A stretch of 25,074 nucleotides of DNA from Lingula anatina (lineage: Eukaryota > Brachiopoda > Lingulata > Lingulida > Lingulidae). The notes below the pieces were generated by a model. That model did no database searches. It had not been told where the DNA came from and saw nothing but the letters and a program-made list of their open reading frames with translations. Numbering within the stretch: the first letter of the stretch is position 1; each line of letters begins with the position of its first letter. The stretch lies in the NCBI RefSeq assembly GCF_001039355.2, contig NW_019773752.1:1-25074 (forward strand), in the 5' to 3' direction. A program made the translations under genes and the position numbers. Shown piece by piece: positions 8,569 to 19,111 of the stretch.

Positions 8569-10197
8569 TTAAAATTCTAGTATGCACAACATTACATGTA
8601 TCAAGCAAATTTTAATTTTTCTGGTGGGAAATGCCAAAAGCAGTTTAAGCACTTGCCATACGCCGACCAGACATATATAGGTCCCAACAATGACCAGGCA
8701 GCATAACCCCGTGACGAACACAATGATATCAATCAGAAAATACTGGTACCATGTCAGTTTGTACTGAGGCTGAGAGTGGAGGAACAGAGTCCCGTTGTGA
8801 CGTATGACGTAGTTTATCCAATACGACAACTCTTCATATCCCGTCCAGGGGGTATCTTGAAGAAGCACAGACATCTTTTGAGCGTTCTCTTTGTAAGATC
8901 TGTCCTTCAGAACTTTTTCGATGGCATTCTCTAAGTCGGTCTCGGTAAGGGTAAGGAACGAGACAGTCTCTCCCACCTTAGCGCGGTCGGTTAATTTTCG
9001 AGCATTCTGGTATTGGTCCCATAAGAGTGGCATGGCCACCACAGGTACGGCGTGGTATAGGGTCTCCCACGTGCTACTAACGCCACAGTGAGTGATAAAC
9101 AGCTTGGTTGCCGGGTGGGCAAGGGCGTCGTTCTGTGGAATCCATTTCACAAGGTGAGTGTTGTTTCCAAGCGACCTCGGAGGGGGTCCTACGTAGCGCC
9201 ATATTACCGTCTGAGAAAGTTTGGCAAATACTTTGGCGAAAATCTCCGCCTTGGCCTTCGGCAGAGTAGGGAATCCCGTACCAAAACTAACAATGATGAC
9301 TCCATTTGTGGCAGATGTCATTATATCTTCTAACGGTTTAGAAAGCGGTTTTGGCGGGGTCCAGAGAAGACCGGGGATAGTCTGCACGTGCGGCATAATT
9401 GGACGCGGGTAGTCAAAGGCAAAGTGGGCGTGCGCAATAAGATGCATCGACACACGTTCGTGCGTGTACCTTAGGTGCGGCCAACTGGAATTTGGGAAAT
9501 GTCTCAATTTTAAAACCTCAGCACGCGAAATGAATTCATCATACAAAAGGTTATCACTTATCATCATCCTTACGTTTTCTAGCCTCTCCCAAAATCCCAT
9601 GTGGTCTGAAAAACGGCTGAGATAATGAGGGGTGTAAGCGTAAAAAGACGGTTGGTGAGTTATCAACCAATATTCCGTAAACCCTTGATAACTGAGGGAA
9701 ATAGATGGAATTGCCAGAAACTGAGCTAATATAGCTGATGCCCCAAGATTTTCCCAATCAAAGAGTAAAAGTGAGTAGTTAGCCTCCTTCAGTTTTTGCA
9801 GGACGTGGCTGTCTTTAAAAAGAACGTCGCACAACCTAAGATCTTGTTCAAGAAGTTCCCGGAAACAAGTCACTGGATCTTTGCCAACTATATCCAGTGG
9901 TGTGGAAATTCCTTCTTCATCATGTTCGACGACGCTTGAATTCGATAGCACGGGAAGCCTAAACACGGTTACCCCTGCCATGTCATGGGTTGATTTGTAA
10001 TGGTTGGCAACAAGCAAGGTGACGTCATGTCCTTCATTTTGAAGCCTGGCAGCTATCCTTTCGAGGTGCACATTTCTGGAGTTAAAGACGATTGTAAAAG
10101 GAAACAGAAGAACCTTTGCGGAATCCGTACCTTCGAAACACACGAGCACCAGCAAAAAAAGTGCAAATATCGGTAGTGTACGCTTCTTGACAGCCAT
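8569..10197 (-). CDS. UDP-glycosyltransferase, single exon
   Basis: It is a family 1 (GT1) enzyme that transfers a sugar from a UDP-sugar to small lipophilic molecules, normally on the luminal side of the ER. The 542-aa frame starts with a hydrophobic signal peptide (about 8-26). His44 (NVHLERIAARL) is at the position of the catalytic base and Asp147 (LLLFDWENLGA) is the likely partner. The donor-binding signature begins WIPQNDALAHP (352) and runs through FITHCGVSSTWET to PLLWDQYQNA (to about 399), keeping the His, Glu and Asp-Gln that bind the nucleotide sugar. A membrane segment at about 486-512 is followed by an unusually hydrophobic tail without the usual dilysine. Length suits the family (about 530). 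A related broken fragment lies at 2665-3108. Acceptor and sugar type cannot be told from sequence, so no symbol is given. Confidence 0.95.
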   Translation of the reverse strand: MAVKKRTLPIFALFLLVLVCFEGTDSAKVLLFPFTIVFNSRNVHLERIAARLQNEGHDVTLLVANHYKSTHDMAGVTVFRLPVLSNSSVVEHDEEGISTPLDIVGKDPVTCFRELLEQDLRLCDVLFKDSHVLQKLKEANYSLLLFDWENLGASAILAQFLAIPSISLSYQGFTEYWLITHQPSFYAYTPHYLSRFSDHMGFWERLENVRMMISDNLLYDEFISRAEVLKLRHFPNSSWPHLRYTHERVSMHLIAHAHFAFDYPRPIMPHVQTIPGLLWTPPKPLSKPLEDIMTSATNGVIIVSFGTGFPTLPKAKAEIFAKVFAKLSQTVIWRYVGPPPRSLGNNTHLVKWIPQNDALAHPATKLFITHCGVSSTWETLYHAVPVVAMPLLWDQYQNARKLTDRAKVGETVSFLTLTETDLENAIEKVLKDRSYKENAQKMSVLLQDTPWTGYEELSYWINYVIRHNGTLFLHSQPQYKLTWYQYFLIDIIVFVTGLCCLVIVGTYICLVGVWQVLKLLLAFPTRKIKICLIHVMLCILEF

Positions 10198-10232
10198 ATC
10201 AGTTAATGCCAGGTCGGCGGACCCCTCGTCAA

Positions 10233-10238
10233 TTTATA
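10233..10238 (-). promoter_or_regulatory. Possible TATA box of the UGT
   Basis: TTTATA on the plus strand reads TATAAA on the minus strand, 36 bases before the UGT start codon. It would leave a leader of only about 8 bases, so it is either a chance match or serves a different start site. Confidence 0.25.
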
Positions 10239-10879
10239 CGTAGGCCTAGTGATCTGTTTGAGATAAAAGTCGCCTTTAAACGAATAACTGTCCAGTCGAA
10301 ACAATTTTAGATTTTATCTTGAAATACTATGACTGGCACGTTTTCTCAGATACCAATCTCTCATTGAGCGCGAAGGGGGCTGTCTAATTATCGACCACAA
10401 ATGTCCACAAACGTCCACAAGCATAAAGTGGTGGGGAAACCAGTTAATATATACATACTTGGCATAAGAAGGTAAGTTGAGTTGGGTTGTGAAACAGCGT
10501 AAAGTGTTTTAATATATAGGCCTTCTATGCGATAACAGAGAGAAAGTGGTTGTATCCACACGCGTCAACGAAGACAAAACGCCTTTGAAAGCCCGATCTA
10601 ATGCCAGGTTTTTAGCATCCACGTTTTCTTCACCTGAAAGTTGAAATAATATCTCACCCGGTTTCTTTTGTTTGCGAAGTTTCTGACACATGACAGACCG
10701 ACATGACTTTGCACTCTGTTTAAGTTAAAGGTTTGTCCGAAAGAACCTCTTAATTATGGTTCTTAAATGTGTCTATCTAAATTCACAAAAATTACAAGAA
10801 ACTTTAAACCCATTAAAATGTAATGATAGCCAGTGTCAGATTTGATGTATAGGTACATCTCAAGGGAGATATTACTGTC

Positions 10880-10900
10880 ATTATTATTATTATTATTATT
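10880..10900. repeat. (ATT)n microsatellite
   Basis: Seven ATT units in the UGT-TLR spacer. Confidence 0.9.
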
Positions 10901-11335
10901 GAAATGAATTACAGCTGAAATTCAAGAGGAGGAATTTACTTCAAATAGTAGCTGTAATAGAAAATATATTTTCAAAGGGTATTAAATGAAAGTATTTTAC
11001 AAAATTAGCATACTTCAAACAACAGAAATCAAAGTTGGAAACAGGCGTACAGTTTATGAAGCACAAGTAGTAAAATAATGACAACAATCAGATGTCTCGT
11101 CTGCCGTCATTGTGAAGAACTCCGCATTATTCACCCTATTTACTATAATGGTTATATTTTTACCGCTAAAGTTTATCGATAAAGTCAGTTGAACAGACAA
11201 AATCTTGTCTGATGGAGAGGTATTTTTTTGCTTGCTAGGCTATCAATGGTAATTAGCTTTTGCTAGAAAAAATTTTTTTTTAAATAATAATAAAAGAACT
11301 TAGAATTTTATATTTTCTGTCTCGGGTGCGAACAA

Positions 11336-11355
11336 TTTTTTTTTTTTTTTTTTTT
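11336..11355. repeat. T homopolymer
   Basis: A run of 20 Ts in the spacer. It could be the poly(A) tail of an old minus-strand retroposed copy, but no body of such an element is recognisable beside it. Confidence 0.85.
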
Positions 11356-12772
11356 GACTGAACATTAAATAGGTCCATTTCCAACTTCTACTCGTAGACG
11401 AACATGAATTACATGACATTTTTCGCACCCTGATATCCCATTCTCCCCAGCATCCTTATTCTCACTTCGCTAATTCCCTACACCGTAAATACCTATGAAA
11501 TTATCCCTATCCTAAACATAACCTTTAACTATTTTGCATATTAAAATTGGTTTTAAGTTGACACATAAAATATCTTCCCTCATATAATATCATTCAAACA
11601 AAGTTGCGCAGTCGAAGCACATGCGCAAATGAAGAAATTTTTGCCTTTGTGAATGATTGGAAAACGTTTTCTTAAGGCTGAGTTAAGAGGTTTCAGGATG
11701 GCATTAAAAGCGGATTTGAAGGTGGAAAGGAGACTTATAGTGAGAAATGACGACAGCAGTCTGGGAGCTTTCGACGTTTATTCACCGAGTACTTTTTCAC
11801 GGAATCTGCAAGTATTTATACGCTATTTTCCCAAAGAATTTTACATTCTCATATTACAAAACGCTATTCAATATTTCCTAATTTAGTAATTTCAATGAGA
11901 CTTGTTTTTAATTTAAAATATTTAAAATATTTTCCGAATTACTCATGCTTGGACCTTGTCCATCTCAAGTATGCATGAGTTTTACACGTGTTAGAAACGT
12001 GCAAATCTATAGAAAAATTTACCAATCAGATCCAACTATATGTGACTTTGAAATGTTCCATCCTTTCTTACTTCGAGAACAATCTCTACACTTACTGACA
12101 CTTAAAGAAATTTACTTGCACTCATTAACTTCCTACACATTCGATTCTGTTTTAATTGTTTTGTAATTATCGAAAGTGTATGTCATTTGCTTTACAACAT
12201 ACACCCCTTCTTCAAAAGAATTCGTCCTCGAATTCTAAAACTTTACAACACTTCTTTTTGGCTACAATCACATATATTTTTACCAGTCTCGCACTGTCAC
12301 GATTCCCTAGCATTATTTTAAAATTGCTCTGTGGCTCAACTGTCGCATTCCAAATCTACACAATGTACAACACAATAAGCGTATATAGATATATAAATCC
12401 ATGTAATTGGGTCGAAAGCAATCTAACTAATATAAGCCCATGCTCCCTTCTGTCGCTGCAGGAGAGGATGAAAATGTTTCTAAAATATATGCGTAACTGT
12501 CCGATTTCTGATCCACTCTTTCCCATATGCAATAAAATTACATTATATCATCACTACTCTTTGAAAGTATGGCCATGTTTCGTCTGCGTGACAATAGTAT
12601 TTCAGTCGCTTAACACAACTGCATCTGCATAGCACAATCAAATATTAAGCTGCATAAAGTTAGGTATAAATTTCTTCTAATCAAGCGGGTATAATATTGC
12701 TGATTATTCTAAAACATTTTTAAAGTCGGTTCTCTAGATTTTGTAAAAGGTGTCTAATACCATATTAAAATC

Positions 12773-12778
12773 TTTATT
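12773..12778 (-). terminator. Candidate poly(A) signal of the TLR
   Basis: TTTATT on the plus strand reads AATAAA on the minus strand only about eight bases after the TLR stop codon, which would give a very short 3' untranslated region. Confidence 0.5.
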
Positions 12779-12785
12779 TTTACAT

Positions 12786-15700
12786 TTATCCCATGTCATC
12801 TAAATCAGTTTGAATTCTCTGATTATCTGAACTAAAAATGGCCTCTGTCAGACGCTTCCAGAATAACAGTTGCCCCTCTCGGCTACCTGTCCACTTTATG
12901 TATCCCCTAGCCTTTATGTACTTCCGCAGTGATTTCGTCATACTGTCAAATGGCACAGGTTGAAACATCACTGGTATGACAGAGTTATACCCGCGAGCCA
13001 GTGACATCTGGAACTCGAACTCACACCATGGGTTGGCAACATAACTCTCCGAAAGCACGAGCACTGTCTTCCGACTGTTGTCCACGCCTTCAGCAATGGC
13101 TTCCGCTAACGACGCTCCGCCAATGAAGTCTCGCTGATCTATTATGACGTCAAGCTCATTCTCTTCTTCCAGGTGACGTAGCAGTTCGTTCATCACCCAG
13201 CAGTAGTCATTGTCGTCGTAGGAGATGTACACGTGACCGGGTGGGGTAGTGGTGACCCCTCGTTTGCGTAGCCGACGACGCAGAATGTACAAGCGATATC
13301 TAAGAAAAAGGTAAATAGAAAAAAACATATAGAGAACATCCCCAGGGCGCTAACCTAATCCTTTAAAATGTTATTTTCAGTTAAAAATGAAGTCACTTCT
13401 TTCCCTCATAAATCGTCTATCCTGATAATTTCAAAGGAATTTGTGAAAAACTGTATTAAATATTTATGCACGAACAATTTTAAAAAGACAAACAGTAACA
13501 CTGAAATACCAGGCAAACAGGCACACAGAAAAAAAAAAAAAAGACAAGAAAGAGAAAGACAGATCGTAGGCCTACTAGTTGCAAAACGCGCCATCTGTTG
13601 AAAGAGTACACTCACTTGATATTCCATCGATATACGTACGCTGTTACCAATCCACACACTACTGCAGCACAGCTAAGTAGAGATACTCCGAGCGACATCC
13701 ACTGGTTGTGCGAAACTATCAGCTGTTGAATTCTGTCGCATTCCTTGTGGATCCTTCTCAATATCCTTTTCACGTCAGTTTTAGTGCCATTTGTCGTGCA
13801 ATTCGAGTCTTCTGAGAAGGTTACTGTCACGTTCGAGTCGGTAATCCACCTGAAGAATTCTGCCCCATCGCAACCGAGGCACGTGACCGGATTGTTGCGC
13901 ATGTTCAAAACGACTTCAGAGCTGGAGTTAAAATATCCGATCAAGTCCAGTTCCTTGGACGAGAAAGCGCTCAGTTGGTTGACACTAAGATCTATGTATT
14001 CCACGGAAACCAGGTTTATCAGGCTAAAGGACACTGTTGCAAGACGATTTCCGCTCAGTTTCAGCTTCTTCAGGGCAACGAGAGAAGCAAAGAAGTCCTT
14101 TGGAATCGTCCTGATTTTGTTTTGTGATAAATCTAGGGTTTCTAAATTTGGAGTTTTAAAGGAAGACAGTCCCCCGTTCGAAATTAAAGACCCCAAATCG
14201 TTATTGCTTAGATTCAAATATGTCAGTGATGGAAAATGATTGAAAAAATTCTTTGGAGGAAAGTGCAAGCCATTTTGCGATAGGTCTAAATATTCCAGGC
14301 GGTCCAGTCCATAGATCTCTTGACATAAAATTTTGAACCCAATGTCAACTAATATCATGTAGCGTAGCTTATTTGGACCAATGACAATGCTTCCCGTTTC
14401 AGTGTCGCAATCGGAACTGCCGAAGTTCCACTTCAGAAACCAGCTTGTTGACCAAAATTCCAAATTTTCAGGCACACTCAAACGAATAATTGGTGACGGC
14501 ATGCGATCGGTGGGTTTGCGTATAGTCTCACTGGATGTATTGGAAATTTGGTGGGTATAATCAGCATTTAGGGACGTTATTTTAGGGTGACCGTGCCAAA
14601 AAGAATGTGACAATGCGCACCGTGGTGGTACTCTATCATCATGAATAACATTGTTGTCCATTTTAACGTATTTCAGGTTCCATATTGGTAGGCTAAAAAT
14701 TAATGCTTCTGGAATAATTTTTTGCACTCCATTGTAAGGAGCACGGAAAATGCTATTGTACGAAAGGTCTGCGTTTTCTAAATGAGAGAAATAGTTCATA
14801 TTATTTAGGTCAAATTCATCTATATTATTATTTGTTAATTCCAATGTCTTTATAAGTTTTTGTTTCAAGCATTCAAAACTGTTTGCTTTAATCGTCCACT
14901 TTGGGGGCATTCGAATTTGGAATATATCATTGATGAGAAGATTTTCAATGGAAGTAGTTTTAAGATCGCATAAAAAATCCTCAACACTCTTCCCTGAGTG
15001 AAAATTGCTACACTCTAAAGCCAGGGTTTTTAAACGTGGGAATGACACCATGATGCCAGGTTCCACAGAGCCAATCCCGCAGATTTTGAAAGCCAATCGT
15101 TCGATAGGACAGTTTTTCAGCGAATCAAAGGTTAGTCGTTTGAGTTGCGTCCCATTTATCGAATTCGTCCCCTGAAAAGTTAGTGTTTTTAGGGACGTGA
15201 GATTGCTGTAGCCTGGCCCTAAGATCCAATTACCTTGGGGTGAGTAGGGAAGGGAAAGTTGCTCTAATCGATGTAAAGGCGCCATTGTACGGTCAATAAA
15301 ATCTCGCTGGATGTGATTTTTGGTGTTCATGTTCTCCACTATAAGAACTCTCAGTTGTGTTAAATCGTAGAATAGTGACGGAGGTAGCGACTCATAATCG
15401 AAATTCATACCATAATACAGAGGGGACAAATCTAAATGCTCCAGCGCGGTTAAACCTGCAAAGCTATCCTTATCGAACTTTGCTACCATGTTGTTTCCTA
15501 AGAACAGAAACGCCAGTTGTTTTAAGTGGCAGAATGCTCGGGCTGGTATTTCCGAGAGTTCGTTGTTGCGTAGATCCAGGACGTTTGTTTGAAGCGGTAT
15601 ATCCCTGGGCATGTGACCAACCAAACGGTTAGAACAATCTACGGTCAGCGGCAGTCTTGCCGATGGCGTGTATGCACAGCGGCAAAGCACTGGGCACGAA

Positions 15701-15813
15701 ACATTTCGTGGCATATTTTCTGTTGTGTTTGTGCTTGTATTACCGGTCACCGTCCATATAACATATACGAATAGACAGATGAAAGCCCGTCCTGTGGACG
15801 CACCCATATGCAT
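12786..15813 (-). CDS. Toll-like receptor, two coding exons
   Basis: A type I membrane receptor that senses microbial or self ligands and signals through a TIR domain. Exon 1 is 13616-15813 and exon 2 is 12786-13299. The intron (13300-13615) has a GTGAGT donor and a TTTTCTTAG acceptor, and the joined frame is 903 aa. Order: signal peptide (about 8-24), N-terminal cysteine cap (Cys 40, 44, 46, 60), leucine-rich repeats (from about 78, clearest at LEYLDLSQNGL, LTYLNLSNNDL and LETLDLSQNKI), one C-terminal cysteine cap (NNPVTCLGC to about residue 690), membrane helix (706-727), TIR (about 755-885). TIR box 1 is VYISYDDND, box 2 RDFIGGAS (789-796) and box 3 FW (879-880). A single C-terminal cap makes it a vertebrate-like single-cysteine-cluster TLR. 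The box 2 loop has Gly at 793 where Pro is common. The start is supported by the signal peptide and an A at -3. Paralogue identity cannot be assigned. Confidence 0.95.
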
Positions 15814-15893
15814 TTTACTGGTTAGCGAATCGTTCTGTTACTGACCGTTAGTGTCCAACTTATCTTATTTGTACTGACCCTTTCGACTTTCTC

Positions 15894-15905
15894 GGGGGTT
15901 TCCCC
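15894..15905. promoter_or_regulatory. NF-kB-like site upstream of the TLR
   Basis: GGGGGTTTCCCC fits the Rel/NF-kB consensus GGGRNWYYCC and lies about 80 bases before the TLR start codon. Toll signalling activates Rel factors, so autoregulation is plausible but is inference. Confidence 0.45.
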
Positions 15906-16589
15906 TTCTGCCGGACTGAAGATTAATTCTGAATACTATCTTCATTGATATCCTGTTTTAACAATGATAAGCTATAAAACACCAAACGCTTGCAAACATT
16001 TGCGCCCAGGATTACCGTTTTTGTTGGACTGTTAATTTTCTCGGATCACACCTCAAAAGCAATACTCGTTCCTTCGTTCTTTTTTTTTAACAAAATGTAT
16101 TTATAGGCATCTTGATTATTACAATCTTGACTTCTGATAAACGTGGCACTTCCAAATGACAACTTAAAGCATTAATTTCCGCTTGAGCTATGTCCACGGT
16201 ATAGGGCTAACAATTTTAAATCATTCAGTCACTAATTGGGTATTTGTAAGTATTGGTTGTCCAGGGTATTTTGGGGGATCCCCTTCTGGTCATGCCTAGC
16301 CACTTGATTGGTCGTTCACTGCTGTCCTTCAGACAGAAGTACTCGAGACGCCCCCAACTGTGGTATTTCATTGGAATTGTTTGCGTTTTGCATCAAGGTT
16401 GTCTGACAGTAATTCGTGAGTAAATTTAATCTGTCTACTTAGCGGTGCAACAAAGGTCAAATCAATCAGGATGGATAGGATCAAGATCAAGCAATCATGC
16501 CTCTCACTTGGATCCATTGGCTACCAACGCATTAGCCCCCCCCCCCTCCCTCTCTTTCCTGTTCTGTAGCTTGTGAGAGACCTGAGTAA
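15906..16589. other. TLR upstream region
   Basis: Noncoding sequence 5' of the TLR. Apart from the second NF-kB-like site there is a C run with CT-rich stretch at about 16537-16557. No TATA box sits at a sensible distance; the start of transcription is not visible. Confidence 0.45.
16273..16283. promoter_or_regulatory. Second NF-kB-like site upstream of the TLR
   Basis: GGGGGATCCCC fits the same consensus, about 460 bases before the TLR start codon. Both sites are followed by the same bases TTCTG on the plus strand, so one may be a copy of the other. Confidence 0.4.
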
Positions 16590-16804
16590 CACCCCATTTC
16601 CATAGATTAGATCGACCTACTTTAGATCGACCTAACTCCCTGGGGGTTCACGCTAAATAGCTGTCAGGCGGGCGGACACGAAAGTTAATTATCCCCTTAC
16701 AGCTTGTAGTAGGCGGGACGGACATTTAAGTCGGATTATCTGAAAGTAATCTAGTGAGACTCCCCGCGGGGATAGATCGATCTAAAATCTATGGGAATAG
16801 AGCC
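16590..16804. mobile_element. 215-bp MITE flanked by TAA
   Basis: The left end CACCCCATTTCCATAGATTA and the reverse complement of the right end, GGCTCTATTCCCATAGATTT, share a core of CCATAGAT followed by TAGATCGA. TAA occurs immediately outside both ends (16587-16589, 16805-16807), which fits a 3-bp TAA target duplication of the PIF/Harbinger type. The interior is GC-richer than its surroundings and has no coding capacity. Confidence 0.7.
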
Positions 16805-16807
16805 TAA

Positions 16808-17542
16808 TATAGGCCTATTTATATAAATCTTTAGTTTTGATATTATACACGTTATCAAGTTGTACAATACCCATAGTTCTACATATGTGTTTTCTCGTAT
16901 GCTTTTATTCCTTTGATTATACTGTAAATATTATCGAGCAACTGATTTATCTGTGAAAAGTTCGTCATGTCAATTATTCTTATATTCTTAAATTCAATTT
17001 ATCTAATTTTTTTCTGCACTTTTACAAAGATTATTATAACCTTCGAATGACATTAGGCATGTCTATAGCTTTTATCATTTATAGAAACAAAAACAAATTA
17101 GAATGGACAGATATACTAGTTAAGTAAGTAGAAAGATATTCTAACTAAATGGTAAAATACATTCATCAGAAAACAAGCTAGGTCCTGGTAACAGGCCAGT
17201 TTCGCTAGGGAAAAAGAAGAATGGGAAGCCGTTGTGTTGACCGGTGTTAAGACGCGCCGTGGTTCGTATGAAATAACTTCCCTGGCAGCGGTTTACCTAG
17301 CTGTCCGTGTAAGATAAAAGAAGGAAGGAAGTGTGAACAGGTGCGTTAACGGCGTCTGTTCCTATACATTAGCAAGATAAACTGTTGCTGGGTACAACAT
17401 ATGATAAAGGATACAGGAAGTTAAGACAGTAAATATATACTTGCAATATTATGTTTCTGGATAAGATTGTTTACCTCTCCTCCACCATGGACATAATAAG
17501 AGAGGTCTAAGCCTCCACCAAAAGACGAAAATAAATTAAACA

Positions 17543-17543
<1 letters not shown>
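16808..17543. other. Spacer with a GC-richer patch
   Basis: Mostly AT-rich. From about 17170 to 17400 the sequence is GC-richer with several CpGs, unlike its surroundings, and could hold a noncoding first exon or an enhancer. No coding sequence, domain or repeat is recognised. Confidence 0.4.

Positions 17544-17594
<51 letters not shown>
17544..17594. repeat. (AAT)n microsatellite
   Basis: About 17 uninterrupted AAT units. On the minus strand it encodes a meaningless polytyrosine run. Confidence 0.95.
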
Positions 17595-17595
<1 letters not shown>

Positions 17596-17972
17596 GAAAA
17601 GGGCTTGTCTTAAACAAAAGTAAAACATATAACTGTTGACATGTATAGAAGATGACATACGCACATTTATATAGTTAAAATTATGCATGTAAAATGTATA
17701 CACGGTATTGTAGTTATAGAACACTGAAAATATTCAGTGGGGGGTGGAAAATTCTTTTTTTATTATTTCTTTTACTTCTTTTTTAATCAGTGATTCACAA
17801 ATGCTACGGACTTATTTGTGCAGTAATATGCGCTACATGGATTAGGATAAATTCTCTCTGATGGTGATTCGATTTTTAGTTATAATTTCCATCCAGATTT
17901 CGTAGATAAAATTGTATCAGGCTGCGATCCAATAGTTTTATATCACTAGTCGTGAAACGAAATGTGCGTGTG

Positions 17973-17986
17973 GATTGTCGACAATC
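17973..17986. repeat. 14-base perfect palindrome
   Basis: GATTGTCGACAATC is its own reverse complement. It could bind a dimeric factor or be coincidence. Confidence 0.4.
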
Positions 17987-18442
17987 ACCGTTCTGTATAC
18001 CATGCTAGTAATACCATGGGGTAGTAATATCATCATTAATACTATAAAGTGGCATTTGAAATTGTCAATCATAAAGCAGTATTGGTTCAACCGAAAAAAA
18101 GGAAACAAATTATTCACAATACTCACTTGAACTCCAACAAGATTCACTATTTTTTGTCCCAGCACTTTCATTATCATCTGTACAATATTGGAGTAAGTGC
18201 CACTCGTTGCACACTTCTGTTATTTTGCTCCCTCGTATTTGTAGTTTTTGCCGGTCTCGTCGACAACTTTTGACATTTTCAAAACTGCTTGTCATTAATC
18301 CTTGCCTCATATTCTCTTTTCCTAGAAATCATGCTGCTCAAATAGCACTGCACTAATACAGGTATGACAAAATACCAGTCTCAGTAAGGTCTGTGCACAG
18401 TTTTATGTATATAGTTGCTGTGCATGATCGTTGCCAACTGCA

Positions 18443-18782
18443 ACGTCACAGAATACACGACAAATTGACGTAGAACGTAACGCACACGACGTTACATTGT
18501 AGAGTATATTGTGACTACATGATATCATGTCTGTGACGTTAACATTTGTAACAGTTCGCGCTGTTGTTCGGGTCAGATTTTCAAAAGTTGTTTGTTTCTC
18601 ATTTTCTTGGTGGTAATTTCTGTTAAAATATTACAATAGTGAGTTTTGGGTTCATTGCTTGGAATTGTGCCATAATAACCATGCACGTTTATGTGGCTTA
18701 TGTGCTCAGACAACTATGACGTATTTATTTTGTGACGTAACGTCTGTGACGTTCATCTTCTGCGCCCTTTCATCTATGACGT
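18443..18782. promoter_or_regulatory. Cluster of seven TGACGT (ATF/CREB-type) motifs
   Basis: ACGTCA at 18443 and TGACGT at 18466, 18534, 18717, 18733, 18747 and 18777 give seven hexamers in 340 bases. With equal base use one would expect about one per 2 kb counting both strands. The 18733 copy extends to TGACGTAA, close to the full cAMP-response element. Six share a direction and most follow CTAT or CTGT. It may be an enhancer, a promoter of an unseen transcript, or decayed repeat units. Nearest genes: TLR start 2.6 kb to the left, SUCLG2-like 3' end 0.9 kb to the right. Confidence 0.45.
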
Positions 18783-18841
18783 ACGGTTTGTGGCATGCAC
18801 AATCTTTACGGCAACAACAGCCATCTATTCTCTAAGAATAA

Positions 18842-18899
18842 ACTGGTGCAAATATTTTTCTCAAATTTAAGATTCATGAGAGACTCACGCATTGGACAG
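18842..18899 (+). other. Possible noncoding exon ending at a strong donor
   Basis: GGACAGGTAAGTTTT at about 18893-18907 is an excellent plus-strand splice donor, 110 bases after the TGACGT cluster. No matching plus-strand gene is seen downstream, so this could be the first exon of an unknown transcript or a chance match. The left edge is arbitrary. Confidence 0.2.
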
Positions 18900-19105
18900 G
18901 TAAGTTTTGTATTTTTGATATCGACATATGCATCCATGTTAGTTGTGTGGCTTTAACAGCTAACATTGATAACAATAAAACTGACAGAAATAGGCCACTA
19001 AACTATCAAAATATCAATAAAACATATAACAAATCTCCAAGTGAATTCTCACTTAAAATTGAAAAAAATTTTAAGACAAAACACATTTAAAGAAACATCG
19101 TGTAT

Positions 19106-19111
19106 TTTATT
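19106..19111 (-). terminator. Candidate poly(A) signal of the SUCLG2-like gene
   Basis: TTTATT on the plus strand reads AATAAA on the minus strand, 560 bases past the stop codon at 19671-19673, giving a plausible 3' untranslated region with no recognised features. Confidence 0.4.

Larger units (their letters stand above)
10239..12772. other. 2.5-kb spacer between UGT and TLR, no recognised gene
   Basis: It contains three tandem near-copies of CCACAAANGT (about 10397-10425), an (ATT)n tract and a 20-base T run. Open frames at 10509-10691 (minus), 11653-11886, 11945-12166 and 12156-12632 (plus) encode nothing recognisable and show no domain, signal or splice context. Their composition is that of AT-rich spacer. 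UGT upstream control sequence should lie at the left edge. Confidence 0.55.

Noticed and set aside
10509-10691. 60-codon minus-strand frame upstream of the UGT as a possible small exon
   Set aside because: It contains acceptor- and donor-like sites but no recognised sequence, and the UGT already has its own signal peptide and start.
11653-12632. Plus-strand open frames, one of 158 codons
   Set aside because: No start context, domain, splice support or recognised similarity; composition is that of AT/CT-rich spacer.
13745-14239. 164-codon plus-strand frame
   Set aside because: It is antisense to the TLR leucine-rich repeat exon, whose minus-strand reading is certain.
17100-17400. GC-richer patch as a TLR first exon
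   Set aside because: A GTAAAC donor-like site exists on the minus strand, but nothing links it to the TLR; left as spacer.
17536-17724. Minus-strand frame ending in a polytyrosine run
   Set aside because: The tyrosines are the (AAT)n microsatellite read backwards.
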